From assembly GCF_005518135.1 (NCBI RefSeq), contig NZ_SULI01000014.1, positions 1-64,000 on the forward strand: a DNA stretch of 64,000 nt, given 5' to 3'. The notes beneath the pieces were generated by a model. It did not search any database. It was not told the origin of the DNA and saw only the letters and a list, made by a program, of their open reading frames with translations. This stretch comes from Shimia litoralis (GTDB taxonomy: Bacteria > Pseudomonadota > Alphaproteobacteria > Rhodobacterales > Rhodobacteraceae). Position 1 is the first letter of the stretch, and every line of letters starts with the position of its first letter. The translations under genes and the position numbers were made by a program. Positions 34,888 to 45,125 of this stretch are shown one piece after another.

Positions 34888-35645
34888 GTCAACCTCACTG
34901 GGATGCCAGCCGCAGACATATGTTCTTTGGCTTCTTGAATGGTGTATTCCCCAAAATGGAAGATGGAGGCCGCCAAGACAGCACTTGCGCCGCCTTTGGT
35001 CACACCTTCTACCAGATGATCCAATGTGCCGACGCCGCCCGATGCAATCACGGGGACGTTTACCGCATCTGAAATCGCTTTGGTCAACGGCAGGTTAAAG
35101 CCGGCTTTGGTGCCATCGCGATCCATTGAGGTCAGCAAAATTTCACCGGCCCCTTTGGCAACGACGAGCTTGGCAAATTCGACCGCATCAATGCCAGTGG
35201 GTTTACGCCCTCCGTGGGTGAAAATCTCCCATTTTCCGGGGCTTACTGTTTTTGCGTCAATCGCCACAACGATGCACTGGCTGCCAAATTGTGCGGCGGC
35301 CTCGGCCACGACATCCGGGTTTGCAACCGCTGCGGAATTAAACGACACCTTATCGGCACCTGCCAACAGCAGGTCGCGGACATCTTGTACGGTGCGCACG
35401 CCGCCGCCCACAGTGAGCGGAATATAACATTGTTCTGCTGTCCGGCGCACAACGTCAAACATCGTTCCGCGATTTTCGTGTGTGGCATGGATGTCAAGAA
35501 AGCAAAGCTCGTCTGCGCCAGCGGCATCATACGCACGCGCGCTTTCGACCGGATCGCCTGCATCACGCAGGCCAACAAAGTTCACCCCTTTGACGACACG
35601 GCCGTCCGCGACGTCCAGACAAGGAATAATACGGGTTTTCAACAT
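34884..35645 (-). CDS. hisF: imidazole glycerol phosphate synthase, cyclase subunit
   Basis: The 253-residue TIM barrel uses ammonia from HisH to convert PRFAR into imidazole glycerol phosphate and AICAR. Catalytic Asp11 (CLDVADG) and the second Asp in AIDAKT (about 130) are present, as are the phosphate-binding loops (VGGGVRT, IASGGVG). It starts 3 bp after the small membrane protein gene and overlaps hisE. Confidence 0.95.
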   Translation of the reverse strand: MLKTRIIPCLDVADGRVVKGVNFVGLRDAGDPVESARAYDAAGADELCFLDIHATHENRGTMFDVVRRTAEQCYIPLTVGGGVRTVQDVRDLLLAGADKVSFNSAAVANPDVVAEAAAQFGSQCIVVAIDAKTVSPGKWEIFTHGGRKPTGIDAVEFAKLVVAKGAGEILLTSMDRDGTKAGFNLPLTKAISDAVNVPVIASGGVGTLDHLVEGVTKGGASAVLAASIFHFGEYTIQEAKEHMSAAGIPVRLT

Positions 35646-35648
35646 GTC

Positions 35649-35921
35649 TCAGGCCTTTGGTGGAGTTTGATTCCGTGGGATTGTCACGAGCAATATCACA
35701 AGCCCAACCAGCCCAACAGGGATGGTAACCACCAAGAGCCAAAGCGCCGCAATCAAATTGGCCGACAGCACCCCAAGATTGGTTTGAAACAGCGTGCAAA
35801 AATCGCCTTGGCCCATACATCCTGCGGCCCATGCGATCACCACACCAATACAAAACAAAATGATGGGCACGCCGGAACTCAGGAACATCAAAATTCCGGC
35901 GACATGAAACTTCTGGCGCAT
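35649..35921 (-). CDS. small hypothetical membrane protein within the his operon
   Basis: A 90-residue protein with two strong hydrophobic helices (about 8-33 and 52-82) and a pair of Cys in the loop between them (GCMGQGDFCT). It lies between hisA (24 bp) and hisF (3 bp), on the same strand, so it is cotranscribed with histidine genes. No family or role was recognised. Confidence 0.75.
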   Translation of the reverse strand: MRQKFHVAGILMFLSSGVPIILFCIGVVIAWAAGCMGQGDFCTLFQTNLGVLSANLIAALWLLVVTIPVGLVGLVILLVTIPRNQTPPKA

Positions 35922-35945
35922 AATGGGCGGCTTTCAGGTTGCGAG

Positions 35946-36668
35946 CTAGTCTTTCATGACCTGCAAGGCTTGGACCAGATCAATGGCCCCATCATAGAGT
36001 GCACGGCCGGAAATAGCACCATTCAAGGGCGCCCCGCAGGTTTTCAGGGCGCGCAAGTCGTCCAAAGAGCTGACCCCGCCAGACGCGATCACGGGGATCG
36101 ACACGGCATTGCCCAAGTCGGCGGTGGCCTGAACGTTCGGGCCTTTCATTGCGCCGTCGCGCATGATGTCAGTATAGATGATGGCTGCGACGCCGGCGTC
36201 CTCAAAGGATTTGGCCAGATCAGTGACCATCACATCGGTTTCTGTTGCCCAGCCTTTTGTTGCAACACGCCCGTTGCGCGCATCAATACCAACGGCCACT
36301 TTGCCAGGGAATTCTTTGGCAGCTTCGCGCACCAGATCGGGGTTTTCAACTGCAACAGTGCCCAAAATGACCCGTGCCAGACCTTTGTCGATCCAGCGTT
36401 CAATTGTCGCCATATCACGAATGCCGCCGCCCAATTGTGCGGGGACATTGCATTGTTCGAGAATGGCCTCGACAGGGGCCGCATTGACGGGCTCTCCCTC
36501 AAAAGCACCGTTCAAATCCACCAAGTGCAACCATTCACATCCGGCGTTCACAAACTCGAGCGCCTGTGCGGCCGGGTTTTCATTGAAAACCGTTTCTTGT
36601 GTCATGTCCCCGTGCACCAAGCGCACGGCATTTCCGTCTTTGAGGTCGATGGCGGGGTAAAGGATCAT
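35946..36668 (-). CDS. hisA: phosphoribosylformimino-AICAR phosphate isomerase (ProFAR isomerase)
   Basis: A 240-residue TIM barrel that opens the ribose of ProFAR to give PRFAR. Asp8 (PAIDLKDG) and the second catalytic Asp in VGIDARNG (about 130) are in place, with the phosphate loops LGGGIRD and IASGGVS. The start at 36668 is the ATG just before ILYPAIDL; the longer frame (36917) adds unrelated residues antisense to the DUF2147 gene. It is separated from hisH by the divergent DUF2147 gene, so it has its own promoter. Confidence 0.95.
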   Translation of the reverse strand: MILYPAIDLKDGNAVRLVHGDMTQETVFNENPAAQALEFVNAGCEWLHLVDLNGAFEGEPVNAAPVEAILEQCNVPAQLGGGIRDMATIERWIDKGLARVILGTVAVENPDLVREAAKEFPGKVAVGIDARNGRVATKGWATETDVMVTDLAKSFEDAGVAAIIYTDIMRDGAMKGPNVQATADLGNAVSIPVIASGGVSSLDDLRALKTCGAPLNGAISGRALYDGAIDLVQALQVMKD

Positions 36669-36826
36669 GAGAGCACCGTAGTTGTGGACCGCATCTGGCG
36701 TGCGGTCAGGGAATATTTGGGCGCGGTTTGGCATGGCTTTGCCTGAAATGCAACGTGACCCAAAGTCAGGGTTGATCGGAATCGCTCTGTCGCTCAGTGT
36801 TTTTGACAACTGAGGGAGAGATGAGA

Positions 36827-37225
36827 ATGAAAAAGACATTATTGGCGGCGGCGCTGGCGGTATTCGGGGCAGGCGCAGCGATGGCGGATCCTGTCGAAGG
36901 ACTTTGGAAAACCGCACCGGGGGATACGGGCGGCTATTTGCATGTTCAAATTTCCAAGTGTGGTGCGGCCCTGTGCGGGACCATCAAAGATGCCTTTGAT
37001 GCCAAAGGGGCAAACACAGGCACCTATGAACACCTTGGTAAAAAAATGATCTGGGACATGCAGGTCGACGGCAAGGGGTACTATAGCGGTGGCAAAATTT
37101 GGGCACCGGACGCAGATAAAACCTATAAATCCAAAATGAGCCTGAGCGGGTCCAAGTTGACTGTCAAAGGCTGTGTCGCGGGCGGCATGATTTGTCGGGG
37201 ACAAGATTGGAAACGCGTCAACTAA
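36827..37225 (+). CDS. exported DUF2147 domain protein
   Basis: The 132-residue protein has a signal peptide (...GAGAAMA, cleavage before DPVEG) and a DUF2147 lipocalin-like domain ([20 protein letters not shown], ending [10 protein letters not shown]) with paired Cys ([14 protein letters not shown]) suited to periplasmic disulfides. Function is unknown. ATG at 36827 is 8 nt after GGGAG; ATG at 36821 is also possible. It reads against the surrounding his genes and splits them into hisB-hisH and hisA-hisF-hisE groups. Confidence 0.85.
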   Translation: MKKTLLAAALAVFGAGAAMADPVEGLWKTAPGDTGGYLHVQISKCGAALCGTIKDAFDAKGANTGTYEHLGKKMIWDMQVDGKGYYSGGKIWAPDADKTYKSKMSLSGSKLTVKGCVAGGMICRGQDWKRVN

Positions 37226-37325
37226 AGACGATCCGCGTGGAAATGAAAGGACGCGGTCGGGTGTGTGGGTGACATCACGCCATCCGCCGCGTCGATTTCG
37301 GTGTTCGTTCCAGTAATAGAGTGGG

Positions 37326-37964
37326 TTAGGGGGCCCACTTAAGAAAATTCGCAATCATCCGCAGACCCACGGCCTGACTTTTCTCGGGGTGAAATTGCAT
37401 GCCCAGCATGGTGTCACGCCCGATGATCGCGGTGACGTCACCGCCATAGTCCACATGTGCCAGCCGTTGATCCAAGTTTGCGACATGGAATTGATACGAA
37501 TGCACAAAATAGGTGTGATCGCCCGATGTAATGCCATCCAGCACCGGATGAGGGTGGTCAATGACCAGATCGTTCCACCCCATATGCGGTACCTTAAGCG
37601 CCGCATCGTCCGGCGAAATTTTTTCAACATCTCCGCTGACCCAGTCCAGGCCGGGTGTGTCGCTGTATTCATGGCCGGTTGTCGCCATAAGTTGCATGCC
37701 GACACAAATCCCCAAGAAAGGGCGCCCTTTGTTTTCTACTGCGTCGATCATGGCGTCATAGATGCCTTTGTGGCCGCGCAATTCGGCAGCACACGCCGGA
37801 AATGCCCCATCACCGGGCAACACCAGACGATCTGCTTTGGCCACGACGTCCGCGTCGGATGTGACGATGACGTCGCCCGCATCCACTTCGGATGCCATGC
37901 GTTGAAACGCCTTTTCCGCCGAATGCAGATTGCCGCTTTCATAGTCGATGATTGCCGTCAGCAC
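37326..37964 (-). CDS. hisH: imidazole glycerol phosphate synthase, glutaminase subunit
   Basis: The 212-residue class I glutamine amidotransferase supplies ammonia to HisF. The catalytic triad is Cys87 (GICVGMQ), His192 and Glu194 (FHPEKS); the oxyanion-strand PGDGAF is present. The start is a GTG at 37964, immediately after the hisB TGA on the minus strand, giving VLTAIIDYESGN; AAGGGG lies upstream. Coupled to hisB. Confidence 0.94.
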   Translation of the reverse strand: MLTAIIDYESGNLHSAEKAFQRMASEVDAGDVIVTSDADVVAKADRLVLPGDGAFPACAAELRGHKGIYDAMIDAVENKGRPFLGICVGMQLMATTGHEYSDTPGLDWVSGDVEKISPDDAALKVPHMGWNDLVIDHPHPVLDGITSGDHTYFVHSYQFHVANLDQRLAHVDYGGDVTAIIGRDTMLGMQFHPEKSQAVGLRMIANFLKWAP

Positions 37965-37965
37965 G

Positions 37966-38553
37966 TCACAGCGCCCCTTTGGTCGATGGCACGGCATCCG
38001 CCTTGCGCGGGTCGGTTTCTACGGCATCACGCAGGGCACGTGCCACAGCCTTGAAGGCAGCCTCGACAATGTGGTGGCTGTTGAAGCCGTGGATTTGATC
38101 CACGTGCAACGTGATGCCGCCATGGGTGCTAAAGGCTTGAAAAAATTCGCGTACCAATTCTGTATCAAAGGTGCCGATCTTGTCAGTCTTTAGGTCGACA
38201 TTCCAAATCAAATAGGGACGTGCCGACAAATCCAAGGCCGCGCGTACCTGCGCATCATCCATGGGCAAATGGCACGCCGCATAGCGACGAATGCCACGTT
38301 TGTCGCCCAACGCTTGGGTCAGGGCCTGTCCAAGTGCAATTCCCACATCTTCGACGGTGTGGTGGTCATCAATATGGTAATCGCCTGTGGCCCGCACCGT
38401 CATGTCGATCAACGAGTGACGCGACAGTTGATCCAGCATGTGGTCAAAAAAGCCAACGCCAGTCTGATTGTCGTAGTGACCTGTGCCATCCAGATTGATC
38501 TGAACGGTGATGTCTGTTTCCGCCGTTTTGCGGCTGACCTCTGCGCTGCGCAT
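37966..38553 (-). CDS. hisB: imidazoleglycerol-phosphate dehydratase
   Basis: A 195-residue monofunctional IGPD (no phosphatase domain). It dehydrates imidazole glycerol phosphate to imidazole acetol phosphate using two Mn ions held by His-rich motifs, visible as [25 protein letters not shown] and the C-terminal [13 protein letters not shown]. The ATG at 38553 follows the family start ([15 protein letters not shown]); the longer frame is not supported. First gene of the hisB-hisH pair. Confidence 0.95.
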   Translation of the reverse strand: MRSAEVSRKTAETDITVQINLDGTGHYDNQTGVGFFDHMLDQLSRHSLIDMTVRATGDYHIDDHHTVEDVGIALGQALTQALGDKRGIRRYAACHLPMDDAQVRAALDLSARPYLIWNVDLKTDKIGTFDTELVREFFQAFSTHGGITLHVDQIHGFNSHHIVEAAFKAVARALRDAVETDPRKADAVPSTKGAL

Positions 38554-38703
38554 GTGCCGTGTCCTTTTTCGGGTCTTTGTCGTCCTTATAGGCATGCGCG
38601 CTGCTGCCGCCAAGACGGGTCTTGCGTGGAATTTCGGGGACGTGCCAATTGTGCCCACCCTGTTTACCAGCCTGAGGCCGCGCGCACCTTGGCGCGACAT
38701 GAA

Positions 38704-39999
38704 TCAGGTGTGGGGTGTGTTTCTGCCATTGATCCACACATCATGAATGGCGCGGTCATCGCCCATCATGATGGTCGCAAACAAAGACTCCCAAATATCG
38801 TTTGCACGCGCAGACCGTTGACTGATGTCTGGTGTTGACGCCAAATCAAGCACCACAAGATCGGCCTCCAGACCCACCTGAAGGTTGCCGATTTTGTCGC
38901 CCATATGCATCGCGGCGGCCGACCCTGCGGTGGCCAACCACAAAAGTTGGGCCGCATGCAGGGACGTGTGACGCAGGTGGGCGATTTCATAGGCAGCGGC
39001 CATCGTGCGCAGCATCGAAAAACTTGACCCGCCGCCCGTGTCTGTGGCCAAGCCGATGGTATGGCCGGCCTGCATCAACCCGTTGAGATCAAACAATCCT
39101 GATCCGATAAAGGTGTTGGATGTGGGGCAATGTACCAATCCGGCCCCGACTTCTTTCAGACGGTCCCTTTCGCGCGGCTCAAGGTGGATCGCGTGCCCAT
39201 ACATGCCCTTTTCCCCCAGCAAACCATAGGCTTCGTAGGTATCAAGATAATCACGCGCGTTTGGAAACAGGCTGTGCACCCATTCGATTTCATCGGTCTG
39301 TTCGCTCAGATGGGTTTGCATCAAGCAATCAGGATGCTCGGCCCATAGCGCACCCAGCGCTGCGAGCTGTTCAGCTGTCGATGTGGGGGAAAAGCGCGGG
39401 GTAATCGCATATGAAATACGATCCACGCCTTGCCATTGTTCGATCAATGCTTTGCTTTCGTCATAGGCGCGTTGTGCTGTGTCGCGCAATCCGTCTGGCG
39501 CATTGCGGTCCATACAGGTTTTTCCTGCGACGACACGCTGTCCGCGCTTTTGGGCCGCTTCAAAAAACGCTGTGACCGAAGTGGGGTGGATCGTACCATA
39601 GCTGGCCATGGTGGTCACACCGTGCGATCGTGTTAGGTCCAGATACCGATTTGATATTTCTGCGGCATAGTCGGCATCAGCAAAGCGCATTTCCTCGGGA
39701 AACGTATAGGTGTTGAGCCAGTCAATAAGCCGTTTTCCCCAGCTGGCGATGATCCCAGTCTGAGGGTAATGCACATGGGCATCTACAAAGCCCGCGACGA
39801 TCAGATGGTCGCCATAGTCTTTGATGACCGCATCAGGATGGCGGGCGCGAAGGCTTGCGGCGGTGCCCACATCGGTGATCATCCCGTTTTCAAGTAGGAT
39901 GCCACCTTGGCTGTTATGGGATGCGGCTGCATCTACAGGGACATCAAAGGGGCTTTGGTCAAAGTGAATTGTTTGCCCAAGCAAGAGTGATTTGGTCAT
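38704..39999 (-). CDS. guaD: guanine deaminase
   Basis: This 431-residue amidohydrolase deaminates guanine to xanthine. The zinc-binding HVH in VDAHVHYPQTG (about 73-83), a later His in MQTHLSEQTDE and Asp in LATDTGGG complete the usual metal and catalytic set. It lies 24 kb away from the purine island, whose right edge starts a second guanine deaminase, so one copy may have a different preferred substrate. It is divergent from mgtE, with 125 bp between them. Confidence 0.9.
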   Translation of the reverse strand: MTKSLLLGQTIHFDQSPFDVPVDAAASHNSQGGILLENGMITDVGTAASLRARHPDAVIKDYGDHLIVAGFVDAHVHYPQTGIIASWGKRLIDWLNTYTFPEEMRFADADYAAEISNRYLDLTRSHGVTTMASYGTIHPTSVTAFFEAAQKRGQRVVAGKTCMDRNAPDGLRDTAQRAYDESKALIEQWQGVDRISYAITPRFSPTSTAEQLAALGALWAEHPDCLMQTHLSEQTDEIEWVHSLFPNARDYLDTYEAYGLLGEKGMYGHAIHLEPRERDRLKEVGAGLVHCPTSNTFIGSGLFDLNGLMQAGHTIGLATDTGGGSSFSMLRTMAAAYEIAHLRHTSLHAAQLLWLATAGSAAAMHMGDKIGNLQVGLEADLVVLDLASTPDISQRSARANDIWESLFATIMMGDDRAIHDVWINGRNTPHT

Positions 40000-40124
40000 C
40001 GTTGGCTTTCTCCGAGGAACGCCCAGCCTAGCTTGCGAATAATGCCCTGTAAATTGCCGAGAAGCATTGAGTTTGTGTCCGAGTTTCCCTTATGGTCCGC
40101 GCAAGTATGCCAGGAGGGTGAGCT

Positions 40125-41522
40125 ATGAGCCAAGACACCAACAAAATCACCCCCGATCCCGATTTTGACACCGATGACAATGCCTACAAGCTTGCGCCAA
40201 AGGTCATTTCCGCGATTTTGTATGCTGTCGAAAATCAGGATCAGGCACTGCTTGCCGAACTGATGGAACCGCTCCACGCGGCGGATATCGCGGACATTCT
40301 GGAGCAGATCAACACCTTTGATCGACGCCGATTGGTTCAGCTGTATGACCGGGAATTCGACGGCGAAATTCTGTCAGAGCTCGATGAAAGCTTGCGCGAA
40401 GAAGTCATGCTGGCGCTCAAGCCGCATGTCTTGGCAGAAGCGGTCCGCGAGCTTGAGTCTGACGACGTGGTTGACCTTGTCGAAGATCTTGATGAACCAC
40501 AGCAAGAGGCGATCCTTGAGCATCTGGAAGATGCAGATCGCGTCGCCGTTGAACAGGCTTTGGCCTATCCGGAGGAGTCTGCCGGCCGTCTGATGCAGCG
40601 CGCCGTCGCTATGGCGCCGGATCATTGGAATGTCGGTCAATGTATTGATTATTTAAGAAAAAGTGACGATCTGCCCGAACAGTTTTATCACGTGATCATG
40701 GTCGATCCGCGCATGCGACCCGTGGGCAATGTGACTTTGGGTCGGATCATGGGGTCACGGCGTGATGTGTTGCTTAAGGATATTCTTGAAGATGTCTTTC
40801 AGACCATCCCGGTGACGCAAGACGAAGAAGACGTGGCCTATGCCTTTAACCAATACCATCTGATTTCTGCTCCGGTGGTGGACGAAGATGATCGTCTGGT
40901 CGGGGTCATTACCATCGATGATGCGATGGCGGTTCTGGATGAAGAACACGAAGAAGATATCTTGCGCCTTGCGGGGGTGAGTGAAGGCTCCTTGACGGAT
41001 ACCGTCTCAGAGACGGCACGCCAGCGTTTTCCTTGGCTTGCGGTCAATCTGCTGACGGCGATCGTCGCCTCTTTGGTCATCGCGCAGTTCGAGGTTACCA
41101 TCGAGAAATTTGTCGCACTTGCGGTTCTGATGCCCATCGTGGCGTCAATGGGCGGGAATGCTGGGACGCAATCGCTGACCGTGGCGGTGCGCGCTTTGGC
41201 CACCAAAGATTTGACCGGATCAAATGTGTGGCGCGTGATCCGACGTGAGGCGCTTGTAGGGCTGCTAAACGGCTTGGCCTTTGCCATCCTGATGGGGGGG
41301 ATCGGCGTGCTTTGGTTCGGGTCATTCCAACTTGGGTACGTCATTGCCGTCGCAATGGTTGTGAATTTGGTCGTGGCCGGACTCGCGGGGACGATGGTGC
41401 CTGTGGTATTGGATAAGCTCGGTGTCGACCCCGCTTTGGCGTCCGGCACATTTGTCACCACGGTGACGGATGTTCTGGGGTTCTTTGCATTTTTGGGGCT
41501 GGCGACAATTGTATTGCTCTAG
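40125..41522 (+). CDS. mgtE: MgtE-type magnesium transporter
   Basis: A 465-residue MgtE channel: cytoplasmic N domain (about 20-130), a CBS pair (about 135-265; MGSRRDVLLKDI, HLISAPVVDEDDRLVGVI) that senses internal Mg2+, and five membrane helices (about 285-465) with the pore segment PIVASMGGNAGTQS. When Mg2+ is low, the channel opens. GGAGGGTGA precedes the ATG. The downstream 5-FCL gene starts 12 bp later and is likely cotranscribed. Confidence 0.93.
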   Translation: MSQDTNKITPDPDFDTDDNAYKLAPKVISAILYAVENQDQALLAELMEPLHAADIADILEQINTFDRRRLVQLYDREFDGEILSELDESLREEVMLALKPHVLAEAVRELESDDVVDLVEDLDEPQQEAILEHLEDADRVAVEQALAYPEESAGRLMQRAVAMAPDHWNVGQCIDYLRKSDDLPEQFYHVIMVDPRMRPVGNVTLGRIMGSRRDVLLKDILEDVFQTIPVTQDEEDVAYAFNQYHLISAPVVDEDDRLVGVITIDDAMAVLDEEHEEDILRLAGVSEGSLTDTVSETARQRFPWLAVNLLTAIVASLVIAQFEVTIEKFVALAVLMPIVASMGGNAGTQSLTVAVRALATKDLTGSNVWRVIRREALVGLLNGLAFAILMGGIGVLWFGSFQLGYVIAVAMVVNLVVAGLAGTMVPVVLDKLGVDPALASGTFVTTVTDVLGFFAFLGLATIVLL

Positions 41523-41534
41523 AAGGGGCACAGC

Positions 41535-42089
41535 ATGGATCTAACCGCCATTAAGGCCGCGGCCCGCAAGCAGGGCTTTCAACGTCGCAAGGCGGCCTTT
41601 GACACGGCGCGCGCGGGGCAGGCCGGGTTTTTATCCGAAGTGCTGGCCGGATATCGCGGTGTGCCTGTGGCGGGATATATGCCCATCCGTACCGAGATCA
41701 GCCCGTTGGCGCCAATGGCGGAATGTGCCGCGCATGGCTCGGTTGGTGTGCCGGTGATCCAAGGTGCTGGATTGCCGTTAGAGTTTTCAAGATGGGAGCC
41801 GGACGCCGCTCTGCGTGATGGTCCGTTTGGGGCAAAGGTGCCCTTGGTGGATGATTATTTCGATCCCGAAATCCTGATTGTACCTTTGGTTGCCTTTGAT
41901 ATGCAGGGCGGGCGTTTGGGCTATGGCGGTGGATTTTACGACCGGACTTTGGAACGATTGCGCGCACGACGCGCCACGCTGGCCATCGGGTTTGCATTTG
42001 CAGCCCAAGAGGCCGATGAACTGCCGCTGGAACCGACGGATCAGCCGCTGGATATGATTGTGACGGAAAGCGGTATTCACACGTTCTAG
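41535..42089 (+). CDS. 5-formyltetrahydrofolate cyclo-ligase
   Basis: The 184-residue enzyme converts 5-formyl-THF to 5,10-methenyl-THF using ATP. The ATP/Mg motif GRLGYGGGFYDRTLE is intact (Gly-Tyr-Gly-Gly-Gly-Phe-Tyr-Asp around 131-138) and the N-terminal region carries the expected Lys/Arg residues. Length is normal for the family. It lies 12 bp after mgtE. Confidence 0.9.
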   Translation: MDLTAIKAAARKQGFQRRKAAFDTARAGQAGFLSEVLAGYRGVPVAGYMPIRTEISPLAPMAECAAHGSVGVPVIQGAGLPLEFSRWEPDAALRDGPFGAKVPLVDDYFDPEILIVPLVAFDMQGGRLGYGGGFYDRTLERLRARRATLAIGFAFAAQEADELPLEPTDQPLDMIVTESGIHTF

Positions 42090-42190
42090 AGATGTCAGGC
42101 GCGTATGGCTGTCAGACATTGCAATAAATTGACGCAACCTACGCTTTCTGGGCTTGCCGGACCCTGCAAAGGCGATTACGCCAATTGCCT

Positions 42191-43009
42191 ATGAAAATTC
42201 TGTTTCTCGGAGATGTCATGGGGCGCGCGGGGCGTGCTGCTGTGAAAGAAAACCTGCCGCGTTTGCGTGATGAATGGCGTCTGGATTTTGTCGTGGTCAA
42301 CGGTGAAAATGCCAGCAATGGCATGGGCCTTAGCGGCGATCACGCCAAGGGCCTTTTGGACGCTGGCGCTGATTGTGTGACTCTGGGCGATCACGCGTTC
42401 GACCAAAAAGACATGATGCAGTTCATTCAAAATGAACCCAGAGTGATCCGTCCCATAAATTTCGCCCATGGTGACGTTCCCGGCAAAGGGTTTCGCGTGT
42501 TCGAAGCCAGAGGTGGTCGCAAGGTCTTGGTGGCTCAGGCCTTGGGCCAAGTGTTTATGAAACGTGCCTTTGATGATCCTTTCTCGGCGGTTGACCAAGT
42601 TTTGCGCACCCACCCAAGAGGTGGCATGGTGCAAGCCAGCATTATCGATATCCACTGTGAAGCGACGTCCGAGAAGATGGGGATGGGGCATTTCTGTGAT
42701 GGGCGCGCAAGCCTTGTTGTCGGCACGCACACCCATGTGCCCACAGCAGACACCCAAATTTTGCCGGGTGGAACCGCGTTTCAGTCTGATGCAGGCATGT
42801 GCGGGGATTATAACTCTGTGATCGGGATGGAAAAAGCCGAACCCATGCGGCGCTTCGTGACCGGTATGCCCAAGGCACGCTTTACGCCTGCGTTAGGCGA
42901 GGCAACGTTGTCTGGGGTCTATGTGGAAACGGATGACCGCACTGGCCAAGCCACACGTATTGAAATGGTTCGCCAAGGTGGGCGTTTGTCCCAGTCAGGC
43001 CCTATCTGA
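42191..43009 (+). CDS. YmdB-type (TIGR00282) metallophosphoesterase
   Basis: A 272-residue calcineurin-like phosphoesterase of the YmdB group, with the metal motifs LGDVMGRAGR, VVNGENASNG, TLGDHAFDQ and GTHTHVPTAD. Bacillus YmdB hydrolyses 2',3' and 3',5' cyclic nucleotides and affects colony behaviour; the function in alphaproteobacteria is not settled. ATG at 42191 is preferred over an upstream TTG. It continues the mgtE-5FCL direction with a 101-bp gap. Confidence 0.88.
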   Translation: MKILFLGDVMGRAGRAAVKENLPRLRDEWRLDFVVVNGENASNGMGLSGDHAKGLLDAGADCVTLGDHAFDQKDMMQFIQNEPRVIRPINFAHGDVPGKGFRVFEARGGRKVLVAQALGQVFMKRAFDDPFSAVDQVLRTHPRGGMVQASIIDIHCEATSEKMGMGHFCDGRASLVVGTHTHVPTADTQILPGGTAFQSDAGMCGDYNSVIGMEKAEPMRRFVTGMPKARFTPALGEATLSGVYVETDDRTGQATRIEMVRQGGRLSQSGPI

Positions 43010-43218
43010 TCAGACCCCAATGTGGCCCTAGAAACGCTGACAATCTCGCGTGATCATCGGGCCGCTCGGGGATTCAGGGGCTTCACGCGGTGCTGATGTC
43101 TTTGGTGCGCGTGGCTTTTCTGCTCTAGATGCGATTCTACCTCAACTAAACCAAACAGACGCTTGCCCCCTTGGGTCACATAGGCGATGCTGAACCCGAC
43201 GCAAGTGACGGGAATTCA

Positions 43219-44997
43219 ATGGATCTTTTCCAGTTTTCACAATCGACCCAAGCCGTGCTGACGCTGACCACCGTGGTTGTCATGTTCATTCTTTTTCTGC
43301 GCGAGAGCTTTCCGACGGAAGTGGTCGCAATCGCAGGGGTCGCGGTTCTATTGGCACTGGGGGTGTTGCCATATGATGCGGCACTGAATGTGTTGTCCAA
43401 CCCAGCGCCTTGGACCATTGCGACCATGTTCATCGTAATGGGGGCATTGGTGCGCACAGGGGCCCTGAGCGCGTTCACACATATGGCCGACCGGCAGGCC
43501 AAAACCAACCCAAAGCTGGCGATTGCGATGTTGATGGGTTTTGTGGTCTTTGCGTCTGCGGTGATGTCCAACACCCCTGTGGTGGTGGTCATGATTCCAG
43601 TGTTTACGCAGTTGGCGCGGACATTGAATGTGTCGGTCAGCAAGCTCTTGATTCCCTTAAGTTATGCGGCGATTCTTGGCGGAACCCTGACCTTGATTGG
43701 GACCTCGACGAACCTGTTGGTGGATGGGGTTGCCCGTGCGCAGGGCCTCGAGGCGTTTTCGATTTTCGAAGTGACACCACTGGGCATCATCCTTGTGATC
43801 TGGGGGATGATCTACTTGCGGTTTATAGGCCCGCGGCTCTTGCCGGATCGTGATAGCATGGCGGATTTGCTGTCCAACAAATCTAAAATGAAATTCTTTA
43901 CCGAGGCCGTTATTCCGCCAGAAAGCAACTTGATTGGACGCGAGGTGGCCGGTGTCCAGCTGTTCAAGCGCGAGGGTGTGCGCCTGATCGACGTTATTCG
44001 CGGCGATAGTTCGTTGCGGCGCAATTTGCAGGCTGTGGTTCTGGAAGTCGGGGACCGTGTCGTCCTGCGGACACGTATGACCGAGCTGTTGTCGTTGCAG
44101 CGCAACAAATCCCTGAAACGGGTTGATCAGGTGTCTGCGGTGGAAACGACCACAGTTGAAGTCCTGATTACCCCCGGATGTCGGATGGTCGGACGTCAAA
44201 TGGGGGCTATGCGGTTGCGACGTCGATATGGTGTGTATCCGTTGGCGGTCCATCGCCGAAACCAAAATATCGGCGGTCAGCTTGACGAGTTGGTCGTGCG
44301 TGTCGGGGATACGTTGCTGTTGGAGGGGGCACCGGCAGATATTCAACGACTGGCCAGTGAAATGGACATGGTCGACGTGTCTCAGCCTTCTGAGCGCGAA
44401 TATCGGCGCGGACAGGCGCCAATTGCGCTTGCGGCTTTGGCAGGGCTTGTGGCTTTGGCAGGTTTTGGGGTCGCGCCGATTTTCTTGCTGTCGATTGTGG
44501 CGGTGGCTGTGGTGCTGGTCACACGGTGCATTGATGCAGACGAAGCCTTTTCTTTTGTGGATGGGCGGCTTTTGGCGCTGATTTTTGCGATGCTTGCAAT
44601 TGGGGCCGCGCTGGAAAACTCTGGCGCGGTGAGTTTGATCGTCGAATTTGTGGCGCCCTATCTGGGCAAACTGCCGCCGTTTCTTGTGATTTGGGCCATC
44701 TACCTTTTGACTTCGGTCCTGACGGAAATGGTGTCCAACAACGCGGTGGCTGTGGTGGTGACGCCGATTGCGGTGGGCTTGGCAGCGGCGATGGGCGTGG
44801 ACCCAAGGCCGCTTGTGGTGGCTGTGATGGTGGCGGCATCGGCCAGCTTTGCGACCCCCATCGGATATCAAACCAACATGCTGGTGTATGGCCCCGGTGG
44901 CTATAAATTCACCGACTTTATGCGTGTTGGCATTCCTTTGAACCTCAGCATTGGCGTACTGGCCTCCGCTGTAATCCCATTTATCTGGCCGTTGTGA
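43219..44997 (+). CDS. SLC13/DASS-type anion transporter with two RCK_C (TrkA-C) domains
   Basis: The 592-residue membrane protein has two blocks of hydrophobic helices (about 10-190 and 400-592) flanking a soluble central part (about 215-390) with two TrkA-C/RCK_C units (NLIGREVAGVQLFKREGVRL; GCRMVGRQMGAMRLRRRYG). The second block contains LTEMVSNNAVAVVVTPIA and ATPIGYQTNMLVYG, the SNT-like signatures of divalent anion transporters. Substrate (sulfate, dicarboxylates or others) cannot be told. The ATG at 43219 has a weak Shine-Dalgarno; an in-frame ATG at 43171 gives an extra 16 unlikely residues. Confidence 0.87.
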   Translation: MDLFQFSQSTQAVLTLTTVVVMFILFLRESFPTEVVAIAGVAVLLALGVLPYDAALNVLSNPAPWTIATMFIVMGALVRTGALSAFTHMADRQAKTNPKLAIAMLMGFVVFASAVMSNTPVVVVMIPVFTQLARTLNVSVSKLLIPLSYAAILGGTLTLIGTSTNLLVDGVARAQGLEAFSIFEVTPLGIILVIWGMIYLRFIGPRLLPDRDSMADLLSNKSKMKFFTEAVIPPESNLIGREVAGVQLFKREGVRLIDVIRGDSSLRRNLQAVVLEVGDRVVLRTRMTELLSLQRNKSLKRVDQVSAVETTTVEVLITPGCRMVGRQMGAMRLRRRYGVYPLAVHRRNQNIGGQLDELVVRVGDTLLLEGAPADIQRLASEMDMVDVSQPSEREYRRGQAPIALAALAGLVALAGFGVAPIFLLSIVAVAVVLVTRCIDADEAFSFVDGRLLALIFAMLAIGAALENSGAVSLIVEFVAPYLGKLPPFLVIWAIYLLTSVLTEMVSNNAVAVVVTPIAVGLAAAMGVDPRPLVVAVMVAASASFATPIGYQTNMLVYGPGGYKFTDFMRVGIPLNLSIGVLASAVIPFIWPL

Positions 44998-45047
44998 ATG
45001 CGCTGACGAAAGACCGTGAATGCGGTGCCAGCGCCCCGTGAAATAGC

Positions 45048-45081
45048 AAACAGCCCAAGACCAATGGTCTCGGGCTGTTTT
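45048..45081. terminator. intrinsic terminator between the SLC13 gene and lpdA
   Basis: AAACAGCCC (45048-45056) and GGGCTGTTT (45072-45080), with an inner AGACC/GGTCT stem, form a long hairpin with A/T runs on both sides; it separates two convergent genes. Confidence 0.85.
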
Positions 45082-45125
45082 GGTTCACGCGGGGTGAACA
45101 AGCTCCCCATGTGGGAGATCGGGAG

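Noticed and set aside
43657-44871. 404-codon open frame antisense to the SLC13 transporter
   Set aside because: Composition is His/Arg/Gln-rich as expected of an antisense shadow, and the sense strand has clear transporter motifs.
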